From positions 1-40,542 of the forward strand of contig JBDLJB010000024.1 in the NCBI GenBank assembly GCA_039714555.1: 40,542 bases of DNA. The letters are read 5' to 3'. The first letter of the stretch is position 1, and every line of letters starts with the position of its first letter. Below are positions 16,351 to 24,399 of this stretch, one piece after another. The notes under the pieces were generated by a model. That model was not told the DNA's origin, searched no databases, and worked only from the letters and a program-made list of their open reading frames with translations. Both the position numbers and the translations under genes were made by a program. This DNA is from Namhaeicola sp039714555 (GTDB lineage Bacteria; Bacteroidota; Bacteroidia; Flavobacteriales; Flavobacteriaceae).

Positions 16351-17040
16351 TTAATACCCTTCCGTTAAATGTTGTAATCTAACTTTATCTTCTAATTTGA
16401 TTCTTTTTCCTGATAAGGTTATAAAACCATCTTTTTTGAATTCGGAAAGTAAGCGTATGGTAGATTCTGTTGCTGTACCAATTGCATTTGCAATTTCTTC
16501 ACGCGTTAATGTAACTGCAATATACCCTTCACCATCAACACCAAAAATTCTTTCAAAAAATAACAACGATTCAGCCAAACGTTCTCTTACATTTTTTTGC
16601 GCCATGTTAGCTATAGAAGAATTTGCTTCATCTAGATCTTCTGCTAGAGATTTTGTTATCTCCATTGAAAAATCAGAATTCTTTTTGAAAAGCTCTAAAA
16701 TATCTTGTTTAGGTATAAAACAAACGTCCATTTCTTCTAAAGCAGTAACAGTTAAGTGTGCAACTGAGTTACTGATAATTGATCTATGACCTACCAATTC
16801 ACCTTTACTAATAAATCTAACAATTTGCTCTTTCCCGTTTGGAGCTAATTTGGTCATTTTACATTTTCCGTTTCTTAAACAGTAAACTCCTTTAAGAGCA
16901 GCTCCTTCACTAAAAATAACTTCGCCTCTTTTTACATGAATTGGATATTTGTGCTTTGAGATATTTGCCATCTCTTCAGAAGGTATTACATTTAAAGAAT
17001 TAATTTCTCTTATCACACACTTTTCACAATTTATTGACAT
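16351..17040 (-). CDS. Crp/Fnr-family transcription regulator of the cbb3 locus
   Basis: The start is placed at the ATG at 17040 (MSINCEKC, 229 aa). A longer frame to 17169 exists but would overlap ccoI and add a hydrophobic stretch foreign to the family. The cNMP-binding-like fold spans about 30-120 and the helix-turn-helix about 165-205 (LTREEIANAIGTATESTIRLL). The recognition helix keeps E and R in ESTIR, matching E209 and R213 of E. coli FNR (ETISR), with Ile for S212. Cysteines are C5, C8, C54, C60 and C107. C107 aligns with FNR C122, but the third N-terminal FNR Cys is missing, so an FNR-like cluster is uncertain. Divergent from ccoI, it is the likely regulator of the cbb3 genes. Confidence 0.88.
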   Translation of the reverse strand: MSINCEKCVIREINSLNVIPSEEMANISKHKYPIHVKRGEVIFSEGAALKGVYCLRNGKCKMTKLAPNGKEQIVRFISKGELVGHRSIISNSVAHLTVTALEEMDVCFIPKQDILELFKKNSDFSMEITKSLAEDLDEANSSIANMAQKNVRERLAESLLFFERIFGVDGEGYIAVTLTREEIANAIGTATESTIRLLSEFKKDGFITLSGKRIKLEDKVRLQHLTEGY

Positions 17041-17061
17041 ACCTAATAGAAAATTTTGAAG

Positions 17062-17069
17062 CAAAAATA
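17062..17069 (-). promoter_or_regulatory. -7 box of the Crp/Fnr gene
   Basis: On the minus strand TATTTTTG matches TAnnTTTG exactly and predicts a start near 17058, about 18 nt before the ATG at 17040. The candidate operator at 17078-17091 would be centred near -26 relative to this start, a position better suited to repression than activation. Confidence 0.55.
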
Positions 17070-17077
17070 CATAAAAT

Positions 17078-17091
17078 ATGACATTTATCAT
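17078..17091. promoter_or_regulatory. Candidate Crp/Fnr dyad between the regulator and ccoI
   Basis: ATGACATTTATCAT is a perfect ATGA-N6-TCAT dyad and shares ATGAC-N4-ATCAT with the site before ccoS. For ccoI its centre is about 41.5 bp upstream of the start predicted from the -7-like box at 17115-17122. For the regulator gene it sits near -26. Confidence 0.65.
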
Positions 17092-17114
17092 TTTTTTTTC
17101 TAAATAATTTAATT

Positions 17115-17122
17115 GAAATTTG
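17115..17122 (+). promoter_or_regulatory. -7-like box of ccoI
   Basis: GAAATTTG matches TAnnTTTG at 7 of 8 positions. It predicts a start near 17126, 20 nt before the ccoI ATG. A weak core promoter would fit dependence on an activator bound at 17078-17091. Confidence 0.45.
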
Positions 17123-17145
17123 GCCATTCTTAATACAAATTTTAA

Positions 17146-19521
17146 ATGACCAAAGAAACTTGCTACCATTGTGGCGCTGATTGTAATAACGGTATAGTTA
17201 TGTTTGACAATAAACCTTTTTGCTGTAATGGTTGTAAAACTGTTTATGAAATTTTAAATCAAAATGAGCTTAGTTGCTATTATGATCTTGATCAAACACC
17301 AGGTTCTATACCTACCGAAATAAAAGGAAAATACGACTACCTTGACAATGAAGAAATTGCCGATAAGTTAATTGAATTTAATGATGGAACAACTTCAGTT
17401 GTTACATTTTTTATTCCCAGTATTCACTGTAGTTCGTGTATTTGGGTTTTAGAAAATTTAGATCGTTTAAATAAAGGTGTCAAAAATACTTTGGTCAATT
17501 TTCCAAAAAAAGAAATAAGGATCAGCTATAAAAATGAAGAAATAACATTAAAAGATGTTGTTGAATTAATCACTTCAATTGGTTATGAACCTTACATAAG
17601 TTTAGAAGATGCGGACTCATCAAAATCTAAGGTCAATCGCACATTAATATATCAAGTTGCCCTTGCCGGATTTGGATTTGGTAATATTATGCTTTTATCA
17701 TTTCCGGAATATTTTGAATTTGATGAATTTTGGTTAAATCAATACAAGCCTTTCTTTAGGTTTTTAATGTTTGCACTTTCTGTACCTGTTGTTATATACT
17801 CAGCTAGAGATTATCTAATCTCAGCATATAAAGGTTTAAAACACAGAATACTAAATATTGATGTTCCAATCTCTTTAGGAATTTTAGTTTTATTTATTAG
17901 AAGCACCTACGAGATCATTTCTCAAACAGGCTCGGGATATTTTGATAGCTTAACAGGTTTGGTATTCTTTTTATTATTAGGAAAAGTTTTTCAACAAAAA
18001 ACCTATAGCTTTTTATCATTTGAAAGAGATTATAAATCCTATTTTCCAATTGCAATTACTAAGATCAATAAAGATAATTCTCAAAATACAATACCGGTTC
18101 ATAAAATTGAACAAGGTGACAGATTACTGATCAGAAATGAAGAAATTATTCCGGTTGACGGTATACTCATCAACGGTGATGCCCTTTTAGACTATAGCTT
18201 TGTTACAGGAGAATCTATGCCGGTTATAAAAAAGTCGGGCGATAAAATTTTTGCTGGCGGAAAACAAACTAAAGGTGCTATTGAAATTGAAGTTTTACAA
18301 ACAGTAGCCAAAAGCTATTTAACCCAACTTTGGAGTAATGATATTTTTTCAAAAAATCAAGATATAAATATAAAAACCATTACCGATTCAATAAGTAAAT
18401 ATTTTACAATTATAATTTTGGCCATTGCATTATTTGCGGGCGCTTATTGGTTTTTTATTGACAAACGTATTGCTTTTCAAGTTGTTTCAGCCGTTTTAAT
18501 TATTGCTTGCCCTTGTGCTTTGGCATTATCGGCTCCTTTTGCTTTTGGAAACATGCTCAGGATATTTGGCAAAAATAAATTTTATCTCAAAAACACCAAT
18601 ATTATAGAAGATATTTCGAAAATTAATACTTTAGTATTTGATAAAACAGGAACCATCACGACCAATAAAGGTTCAAATATTCATTATGAAGGTGGAAATT
18701 TAACAAACAATGAAATCAAAGATATTAAATCTGTTTTACGTTCTTCTAACCATCCATTAAGTAGAATGTTATTTGATTATTTACCTGATACTGATACTGA
18801 AGATGTTGAAAATTTTCAAGAAATCTTAGGTAAAGGAATTCAGGGAAATGTTAATGATATTTCAATTAAATTGGGCTCCGCTGAATTTATTGGAACAGAA
18901 AACGAAAAACATTTAAATACCTTTATATATGTAAAAATTAATAATGTATTTAAAGGAAAATACATTTTCAATAATGCTTATAGAAAAGGATTAAAGAATA
19001 CTTTTAAAAATTTAACAAAGCATTATAAATTGGCAATTCTGTCAGGTGATAATGCAGGAGAAAAACAAAATTTAGAAAAATTATTACCTCAAAATTCTCA
19101 TATTCTATTCAATCAAAAACCTGAAGATAAATTAAAATACATCAAAGATCTACAAAATGATAAAGAACATGTTATGATGTTGGGTGATGGATTAAACGAT
19201 GCAGGAGCATTGGCTCAAAGTAATGTAGGAATTTCAATTTCAGAAAATATTAATGTGTTTTCTCCTGCATGTGATGGTATTCTTGATGCCAGCGAATTTG
19301 GAAATTTACCTAGATTTATTGATCTATCTAAAAAAACTATTTTCATCATAAAAATTAGTTTTGGGCTGTCTTTTTTATACAATTTAGTTGGTATGTATTT
19401 TGCGGTTACAGGACAACTGTCACCTATAATAGCAGCAGTACTTATGCCTTTAAGTTCAATTTCTGTTGTAACTTTTGTCACATTGAGCACAAATTATATT
19501 TCAAAAAAAATATTATATTAG
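17146..19521 (+). CDS. ccoI: Copper-exporting P-type ATPase for cbb3 oxidase assembly
   Basis: A 791-aa P1B-type ATPase of the CcoI/FixI/CtpA group, which moves Cu(I) across the inner membrane for insertion into the CuB site of CcoN. It opens with a Cys-rich metal-binding region (C6, C9, C13, then C26, C27 and C30) and an HMA-like domain with CSSC (C95, C98). The actuator motif VTGES, the membrane CPC (C455, C457), the phosphorylation site DKTGT (D499), the HP motif (SSNHPLS) and GDGLNDAGAL follow in the expected order. About eight membrane helices are predicted. It is first in the plus-strand cbb3 cluster and divergent from the Crp/Fnr gene. The Cys-rich N-terminal zinc-ribbon-like stretch is typical of CcoI in Bacteroidota and Proteobacteria. 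Confidence 0.94.
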   Translation: MTKETCYHCGADCNNGIVMFDNKPFCCNGCKTVYEILNQNELSCYYDLDQTPGSIPTEIKGKYDYLDNEEIADKLIEFNDGTTSVVTFFIPSIHCSSCIWVLENLDRLNKGVKNTLVNFPKKEIRISYKNEEITLKDVVELITSIGYEPYISLEDADSSKSKVNRTLIYQVALAGFGFGNIMLLSFPEYFEFDEFWLNQYKPFFRFLMFALSVPVVIYSARDYLISAYKGLKHRILNIDVPISLGILVLFIRSTYEIISQTGSGYFDSLTGLVFFLLLGKVFQQKTYSFLSFERDYKSYFPIAITKINKDNSQNTIPVHKIEQGDRLLIRNEEIIPVDGILINGDALLDYSFVTGESMPVIKKSGDKIFAGGKQTKGAIEIEVLQTVAKSYLTQLWSNDIFSKNQDINIKTITDSISKYFTIIILAIALFAGAYWFFIDKRIAFQVVSAVLIIACPCALALSAPFAFGNMLRIFGKNKFYLKNTNIIEDISKINTLVFDKTGTITTNKGSNIHYEGGNLTNNEIKDIKSVLRSSNHPLSRMLFDYLPDTDTEDVENFQEILGKGIQGNVNDISIKLGSAEFIGTENEKHLNTFIYVKINNVFKGKYIFNNAYRKGLKNTFKNLTKHYKLAILSGDNAGEKQNLEKLLPQNSHILFNQKPEDKLKYIKDLQNDKEHVMMLGDGLNDAGALAQSNVGISISENINVFSPACDGILDASEFGNLPRFIDLSKKTIFIIKISFGLSFLYNLVGMYFAVTGQLSPIIAAVLMPLSSISVVTFVTLSTNYISKKILY

Positions 19522-19559
19522 CAAATGTTAAATATTTGTTAATAATATTTTTAAAAAAC

Positions 19560-19573
19560 ATGACTTATATCAT
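19560..19573. promoter_or_regulatory. Candidate Crp/Fnr dyad before ccoS-ccoNO
   Basis: ATGACTTATATCAT is a perfect ATGA-N6-TCAT dyad, and the symmetry extends to ACATGA-N6-TCATGT (19558-19575). It is centred about 39-41 bp upstream of the start predicted from the -7-like box at 19595-19602, the class II activator position. Confidence 0.68.
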
Positions 19574-19594
19574 GTTATTTTTTCAAATATTTTT

Positions 19595-19602
19595 TTTATT
19601 TG
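19595..19602 (+). promoter_or_regulatory. -7-like box of ccoS-ccoNO
   Basis: TTTATTTG matches TAnnTTTG at 7 of 8 positions and predicts a start near 19606, about 18 nt before the ccoS ATG. Confidence 0.4.
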
Positions 19603-19623
19603 TAAAAGCTAAAAAAATCAATA

Positions 19624-19815
19624 ATGAATATTATTTTCATTCTTATTATCGTAAGTCTTTTTATGGCTATTGTTTTTTTAATTTTATTTATAAATTTAGT
19701 AAAAACAGGGCAATATGATGATGTTTATACACCATCTGTCCGTATGTTATTTGAAGATGAAATTGTTGAGAATAAGAATAAAAAAATTAATGAGAAAAAA
19801 CAAATTAATAATTAA
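19624..19815 (+). CDS. ccoS: cbb3 oxidase assembly protein CcoS
   Basis: A 63-aa inner-membrane protein required in other bacteria for cofactor insertion into the cbb3 oxidase. One N-terminal helix (about 2-25) is followed by KTGQYDDVYTPSVRMLFEDE, the CcoS signature (GQYDD then an acidic stretch), and a Lys/Asn-rich cytoplasmic tail. An overlapping 60-aa frame (19536-19718) lacks any recognisable pattern and is not used. The gene lies 13 bp before ccoNO and has its own promoter region with a candidate Crp/Fnr site. Confidence 0.92.
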   Translation: MNIIFILIIVSLFMAIVFLILFINLVKTGQYDDVYTPSVRMLFEDEIVENKNKKINEKKQINN

Positions 19816-19828
19816 CTAACTTAACTTT

Positions 19829-21979
19829 ATGGAAAAAGAACAATTTTATTACGACAACAAGATTGTAAAAATGTTTTTTATAGCAACAATCGTTTGGGGA
19901 ATTGTTGGAATGTTAGTAGGGATTTTAGTAGCTTTCCTATTTTTATTTCCAAATTACTTAGGCGATATTTCTTGGTTAACATTTGGTCGCTTACGCCCTT
20001 TACATACCAATGCTGCTATTTTTGCATTTGTAGGTAATGGATTTTTTGTAGGAATGTATTATTCTATGCAACGCTTGTTAAAAACTAGAATGTTTAGCGA
20101 TTTTTTAAGCAAATTACATTTTTGGGGATGGCAATTAATTATTGTTTCCGCTGCAATTACATTACCTTTAGGGTATACTTCTTCAAAAGAATATGCCGAA
20201 TTAGAATGGCCTATTGACATTGCAATAACACTTATTTGGGTAGTTATGGGTATTAATATGATTGGAACTATTTTAAAAAGACGCCAACGTCATATTTATG
20301 TTGCTATTTGGTTTTATATTGCAACACTAGTAACCATTGCAGTACTACATATATTTAATAATTTAGAATTACCTGTATCTTCATTTAAGAGTTATTCTGT
20401 TTATGCAGGTGTACAAGATGCTCTTGTCCAGTGGTGGTACGGACATAATGCAGTTGCATTTTTCTTAACCACACCTATGCTGGGTTTAATGTATTATTTT
20501 GTTCCTAAAGCTGCTAACAGGCCGGTTTATTCATATCGGTTATCAATAATTCACTTCTGGACCTTAATATTTCTTTATATATGGGCAGGTCCTCACCATT
20601 TATTATACACAGCATTACCAGAATGGGCACAAAATTTAGGTACTGTATTTTCAGTAATGTTGATTTTCCCTTCTTGGGGAGGTATGATCAATGGTCTGTT
20701 AACTTTACGTGGTGCATGGGATAAAGTAAGAGAAGATCCTGTTTTAAAATTCTTCGTTGTTGCAATTACCGGTTATGGTATGTCAACTTTTGAAGGCCCT
20801 ATGTTATCATTTAAAAACTTAAATGCTATTGGTCATTATACAGATTGGATCGTTGCACATGTTCACATTGGAACTTTAGCATGGAATGGCTTCTTAATTG
20901 CAGGTATGCTTTATTGGTTAGCTAGTAAACTATATAAAACTAAATTATATTCAACAAAATTAGCCAATACGCATTTTTGGATTGGTACTTTAGGTATTTT
21001 ATTTTACGCTATACCTTTATATGTTGCAGGTTTTACCCAAGCATCTATGTGGAAACAATTTAATCCTGATGGTACTTTAGTATATGGAAATTTCTTAGAA
21101 ACAGTTACTCAAGTCTTACCGATGTATATGATGCGTGCATTTGGTGGTACTTTATATTTGATCGGATTTATTTTATTAGCCTATAATATTTATAAAACTG
21201 CCAAAGCTGGAAGTGTAGTTGAAGATGAATTGGCAGAAGCTGCTCCACTTAAGAAAATTGCTTCAGGTAGAATTGCTGGAGAACCTTTCCACAACTGGTT
21301 AGAAAGAAAAACAGTTTTATTTACTGTTTTAACAACTATTGCCATTATAATTGGTGGTGCTGTTGAAATTATTCCATTAATTGTGGTTAAATCCAATATA
21401 CCAACAATAACTTCAGTTAAACCCTATACGCCACTTGAATTAGAAGGAAGAGATATTTATATTAGAGAAGGTTGTAACAACTGCCACTCGCAAATGATTC
21501 GTCCTTTCCGTTCAGAAGTTGAACGTTATGGTGAATATTCTAAAGCAGGAGAATATGTTTATGACCATCCATTCTTATGGGGTTCAAGAAGAACAGGACC
21601 GGATATTCATAGAATTGGTAATAAATACAATGACAATTGGCATTTTAACCATATGTATGACCCTAGATTAACATCTCCGGGTTCAATAATGCCTCGCTAT
21701 CCATGGTTATTTCAAAATGACCTTGATATTTCTAATACTGTAAATAAACTTAGTGCTATGGTTGTTTTAGGAGTACCTTATACTCAAAATGAACTAGATA
21801 ATGCTGTATACCTTTTACAGAACCAAGCTGCAGAAATTGAAAAGAATTTAGGTCAAGATCCAGAATTTGTTAAAAATTATGGTGATGCCAATATGAAAGA
21901 TAAAGAGATTGTTGCTTTGATAGCTTACTTGCAAAGATTAGGTACAGATATTAAAGCTGGTGAAACAGCTCAAAATTAA
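19829..21979 (+). CDS. ccoNO: Fused cbb3 oxidase catalytic subunit CcoN-CcoO
   Basis: A 716-aa fusion. Residues 1 to about 450 are CcoN, the haem-copper catalytic subunit with about 12 membrane helices. It has the haem b His in RPLHTNAAIF, CuB ligands in WWYGHNAVAF and WAGPHHLLYT, and the haem-ligand helix DWIVAHVHIGTLAWNG. A loop and a further helix (about 490-515) lead into CcoO, a monoheme cytochrome c with CNNCH (C549-H553), the typical RPFRSEVERYGEYSKAGEYVYD, WGSRRTGPD, and the distal Met in SPGSIMPRYPWL. It reduces oxygen to water with high affinity and pumps protons. The fused arrangement is common in Bacteroidota. The CcoN domain lacks the extra N-terminal helices found in some homologues. 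Confidence 0.95.
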   Translation: MEKEQFYYDNKIVKMFFIATIVWGIVGMLVGILVAFLFLFPNYLGDISWLTFGRLRPLHTNAAIFAFVGNGFFVGMYYSMQRLLKTRMFSDFLSKLHFWGWQLIIVSAAITLPLGYTSSKEYAELEWPIDIAITLIWVVMGINMIGTILKRRQRHIYVAIWFYIATLVTIAVLHIFNNLELPVSSFKSYSVYAGVQDALVQWWYGHNAVAFFLTTPMLGLMYYFVPKAANRPVYSYRLSIIHFWTLIFLYIWAGPHHLLYTALPEWAQNLGTVFSVMLIFPSWGGMINGLLTLRGAWDKVREDPVLKFFVVAITGYGMSTFEGPMLSFKNLNAIGHYTDWIVAHVHIGTLAWNGFLIAGMLYWLASKLYKTKLYSTKLANTHFWIGTLGILFYAIPLYVAGFTQASMWKQFNPDGTLVYGNFLETVTQVLPMYMMRAFGGTLYLIGFILLAYNIYKTAKAGSVVEDELAEAAPLKKIASGRIAGEPFHNWLERKTVLFTVLTTIAIIIGGAVEIIPLIVVKSNIPTITSVKPYTPLELEGRDIYIREGCNNCHSQMIRPFRSEVERYGEYSKAGEYVYDHPFLWGSRRTGPDIHRIGNKYNDNWHFNHMYDPRLTSPGSIMPRYPWLFQNDLDISNTVNKLSAMVVLGVPYTQNELDNAVYLLQNQAAEIEKNLGQDPEFVKNYGDANMKDKEIVALIAYLQRLGTDIKAGETAQN

Positions 21980-21983
21980 TGTT

Positions 21984-22154
21984 ATGTTAAAATTTATAAA
22001 GCACCATTTAGATACGATTACTGGGGTTGAAATATACCCCATCATTTCTCTCTTATTATTCTTTACCATATTTGTAATAATGTTGGTATTTGTTTTAAAA
22101 ATTCCAAAGAAGAATATTGAAGAAGTAAGTAATCTACCATTAGATAACGAATAA
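21984..22154 (+). CDS. ccoQ: cbb3 oxidase small subunit CcoQ
   Basis: A 56-aa protein with one membrane helix (about 20-42, IYPIISLLLFFTIFVIMLVFVLK) and a short acidic tail. The start is placed at the ATG at 21984. A longer frame from 21960 would overlap the end of ccoNO by 20 bp and adds only MKQLKINV. Size and position between ccoNO and ccoP identify it as CcoQ, which helps hold CcoP on the complex in other bacteria. It is 4 bp after ccoNO and 10 bp before ccoP. Confidence 0.82.
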   Translation: MLKFIKHHLDTITGVEIYPIISLLLFFTIFVIMLVFVLKIPKKNIEEVSNLPLDNE

Positions 22155-22164
22155 AAAAAAACTC

Positions 22165-22803
22165 ATGAACGATAAAAAACAACAAACCGGTTGGGGAAAA
22201 TTCATACAATCAATGACCAAAGCCAATGAACTTGGTAAGGAAGAAGATATAATGATGGATCATGATTATGATGGAATAAAAGAATTAGATAATGTCTTAC
22301 CTCCTTGGTGGACAGCAGGATTTATAATAACAATAATTATTTCAGTTTTTTACTATTCACAGGTATTTTTTAATAGTGAAAATTACCTGCAAGAAAATGA
22401 ATATAAAAATGAAGTAGCCCAAGCTCAAGAAGAAATTGAAGCATATAAAAAGGCAAATCCTGAACAATTTAAAACAGATGTGACTTTGTTAACAGATGAC
22501 GCTAGTTTGGCAGAAGGAAAAAAAGTATATGATACCTATTGCATTGCCTGCCATATGGCAGATGGTGGTGGTGGTATTGGACCAAACCTTACTGATGATA
22601 AATGGATCTTAGGTGGTGGGATGGAAAAAATTTACCACACAGTTGCAGAAGGAGGTCGTCCCGGTAAAGGGATGGTTTCCTGGAAAACAGTTTTAAACGC
22701 TGATCAACGTCAGCAAGTATCAAGTTTTGTAATTTCTCTACAAGGAACAACAGCTGCAAATCCTAAAGCACCTGAAGGAGATATTACTTGGAGTAAACAG
22801 TAA
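22165..22803 (+). CDS. ccoP: Monoheme cbb3 oxidase subunit CcoP
   Basis: A 212-aa inner-membrane anchored cytochrome c that passes electrons to CcoO. The short cytoplasmic N terminus contains YDGIKELDNVLPPWW, the CcoP signature, followed by one membrane helix (about 49-68), a charged helical linker (about 75-105), and a single cytochrome c domain with CIACH (C126, C129, H130). A Met ligand candidate lies in GGRPGKGMVSWK. Proteobacterial CcoP usually has two haem motifs, and here only one is present. The single-haem form is known in Bacteroidota, so this is not a truncation. Two hairpins follow before ccoG. Confidence 0.93.
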   Translation: MNDKKQQTGWGKFIQSMTKANELGKEEDIMMDHDYDGIKELDNVLPPWWTAGFIITIIISVFYYSQVFFNSENYLQENEYKNEVAQAQEEIEAYKKANPEQFKTDVTLLTDDASLAEGKKVYDTYCIACHMADGGGGIGPNLTDDKWILGGGMEKIYHTVAEGGRPGKGMVSWKTVLNADQRQQVSSFVISLQGTTAANPKAPEGDITWSKQ

Positions 22804-22807
22804 GCTG

Positions 22808-22826
22808 CATTCTATTCTTCAGAATG
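22808..22826. repeat. Short hairpin after ccoP
   Basis: CATTCT and AGAATG flank a 7-nt loop 4 bp after the ccoP stop codon. It precedes a larger hairpin at 22863-22901. On its own it is too short to call a terminator. Confidence 0.4.
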
Positions 22827-22862
22827 TACTGCTGTGTTTTTGATTTTTTTAGTTAGTAGTAG

Positions 22863-22901
22863 AAAAGGCTATTGTTGTTTTAAATAACAAAATAGCCTTT
22901 T
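22863..22901 (+). terminator. Strong stem-loop between ccoP and ccoG
   Basis: AAAAGGCTATT pairs perfectly with AATAGCCTTTT (11 bp), and an inner TTGTT/AACAA stem extends it after a one-base bulge. The stem ends in TTTT, then CAAAGTTTTT follows. It probably stops or attenuates transcription of the structural genes before ccoG, or protects the 3' end of the ccoNOQP message. Confidence 0.7.
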
Positions 22902-22923
22902 CAAAGTTTTTAAAATTAATCTA

Positions 22924-24345
22924 ATGTCACAAATGTCACAAGAGAATGAAAGTTTTAGAGATTCAATTGCCACAATTGATGAAGATGGACACAGAAATTA
23001 TATCCATCCAAAAAAACCAAAAGGAAAATTTACAAATTACCGTACTTATGTAAGTTGGATATTATTAGCCATTTTTATTGCTGCTCCTTTTATTAAAATC
23101 AATGGAAATCAGTTTTTACTCTTTAATGTTTTAGAGCGTAAATTCAATATTTTTGGTCAACCTTTTTGGCCACAAGATTTTTATTTACTCGTACTATCTT
23201 TGTTAGTAGGGGTAGTATTTGTAATTTTATTTACTGTAATTTTTGGTAGGATATTTTGTGGGTGGATTTGTCCACAAACCATTTTTATGGAACATGTTTT
23301 TAGAAAAATTGAATATGCTATTGATGGTGATCGAGCAAAACAAATTAAATTAACCAAACAGCCATGGAATGCTGAAAAAATATTTAAACGAACTTTAAAG
23401 TGGGTAATATTTTTTGTTGTTTCTTTCTTTATTACAAATATTTTTATGGCTTATATTATTGGAAGTGATACTTTATTTGAATATATAAAAAACGGACCTT
23501 CAGAACATATTAAGCTGATCATAAATCTTATAATTTTTTCACTTATTTTTCTATTTATTTTCGCCTGGTTTAGAGAACAAGTATGTATTATTGCCTGTCC
23601 TTATGGCAGACTTCAAGGAGCTTTATTAGATAAAAAATCAATTATAGTTGCTTATGACTATGTGCGAGGGGAAAGTACAAACGGGCGTAATAAATTACAT
23701 AAAAATGAAAATCGTGCCGATAAGGGTTATGGTGATTGCATAGATTGTAAACAATGTGTAGTTGTTTGCCCAACAGGTATTGATATAAGAAATGGCACGC
23801 AATTAGAATGTATCAACTGTACTGCTTGTATTGATGCTTGTGATGCTATAATGGATAGAACCGGTTTTGATAAAGGTCTTATAAGATATGCATCAGAAAA
23901 TAATATCGCCGAGGGTGAGCAATTTAAATTTACACCAAGAATTATTAGCTATTCAATTATTTTAGGCATTTTAATTACTGTTCTTGTTACATTATTATTT
24001 TCAAGAAATGATGTAGAGGCAACTGTTTTACGCTTACCCGGTCAAATGTATAAAACAAATGGAGATACTATACAAAATGTTTATTCCATTAAAATGATAA
24101 ATAAGACCAATAATGCTTATGATAATCTTGATGTGAAATTAATTTCTCATAAAGGCAGTATCCAAATGATTGGAGGTAAAATCAATCTTCCAAAAACTGG
24201 TTTAGATGAAAAAACTTTATTTATTAATATAAATAAAAAAGATATTTCCAAGTCAAAAGAGAAAATTGAAATTGGAGTCTATCAAGATGGGAAAATGATA
24301 GAATCTTCAACAACTAATTTCCCTGCTCCTATTAAAATAAAATAG
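22924..24345 (+). CDS. ccoG: cbb3 oxidase accessory protein CcoG (RdxA/FixG)
   Basis: A 473-aa membrane Fe-S protein. In the family it reduces Cu(II) to Cu(I) for oxidase assembly. Helices occur near residues 41-55, 82-108, 158-180, 195-217 and 341-360. Membrane-associated CGWICPQT and CIIACPYGR motifs are followed by two [4Fe-4S] motifs: C272, C275, C278, C282 and C296, C299, C302, C306. The C-terminal 110 residues form an Ig-like periplasmic domain (FixG C-terminal). Two nearby Met codons (MSQMSQ, repeated ATGTCAC) make the start uncertain by three residues. CcoH follows. Confidence 0.94.
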   Translation: MSQMSQENESFRDSIATIDEDGHRNYIHPKKPKGKFTNYRTYVSWILLAIFIAAPFIKINGNQFLLFNVLERKFNIFGQPFWPQDFYLLVLSLLVGVVFVILFTVIFGRIFCGWICPQTIFMEHVFRKIEYAIDGDRAKQIKLTKQPWNAEKIFKRTLKWVIFFVVSFFITNIFMAYIIGSDTLFEYIKNGPSEHIKLIINLIIFSLIFLFIFAWFREQVCIIACPYGRLQGALLDKKSIIVAYDYVRGESTNGRNKLHKNENRADKGYGDCIDCKQCVVVCPTGIDIRNGTQLECINCTACIDACDAIMDRTGFDKGLIRYASENNIAEGEQFKFTPRIISYSIILGILITVLVTLLFSRNDVEATVLRLPGQMYKTNGDTIQNVYSIKMINKTNNAYDNLDVKLISHKGSIQMIGGKINLPKTGLDEKTLFININKKDISKSKEKIEIGVYQDGKMIESSTTNFPAPIKIK

Positions 24346-24399
24346 GATATCATATCATTATTTGTATATTTAGAGAATTAAATCCAAAACGCAATTAAA

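Noticed and set aside
17041..17169. Longer N terminus for the Crp/Fnr regulator (272 aa)
   Set aside because: It would overlap ccoI on the other strand and add a hydrophobic stretch not found in the family. MSINCEKC at 17040 matches the usual family start, and an exact -7 box lies 18-25 bp upstream.
19536..19718. 60-aa frame overlapping ccoS
   Set aside because: No recognisable pattern. It overlaps the clearly recognised ccoS in another frame and covers the ccoS promoter and dyad.
22924..22942. Direct repeat ATGTCAC at the start of ccoG
   Set aside because: It encodes MSQMSQ and only makes the start ambiguous by three codons. Nothing suggests a regulatory role.
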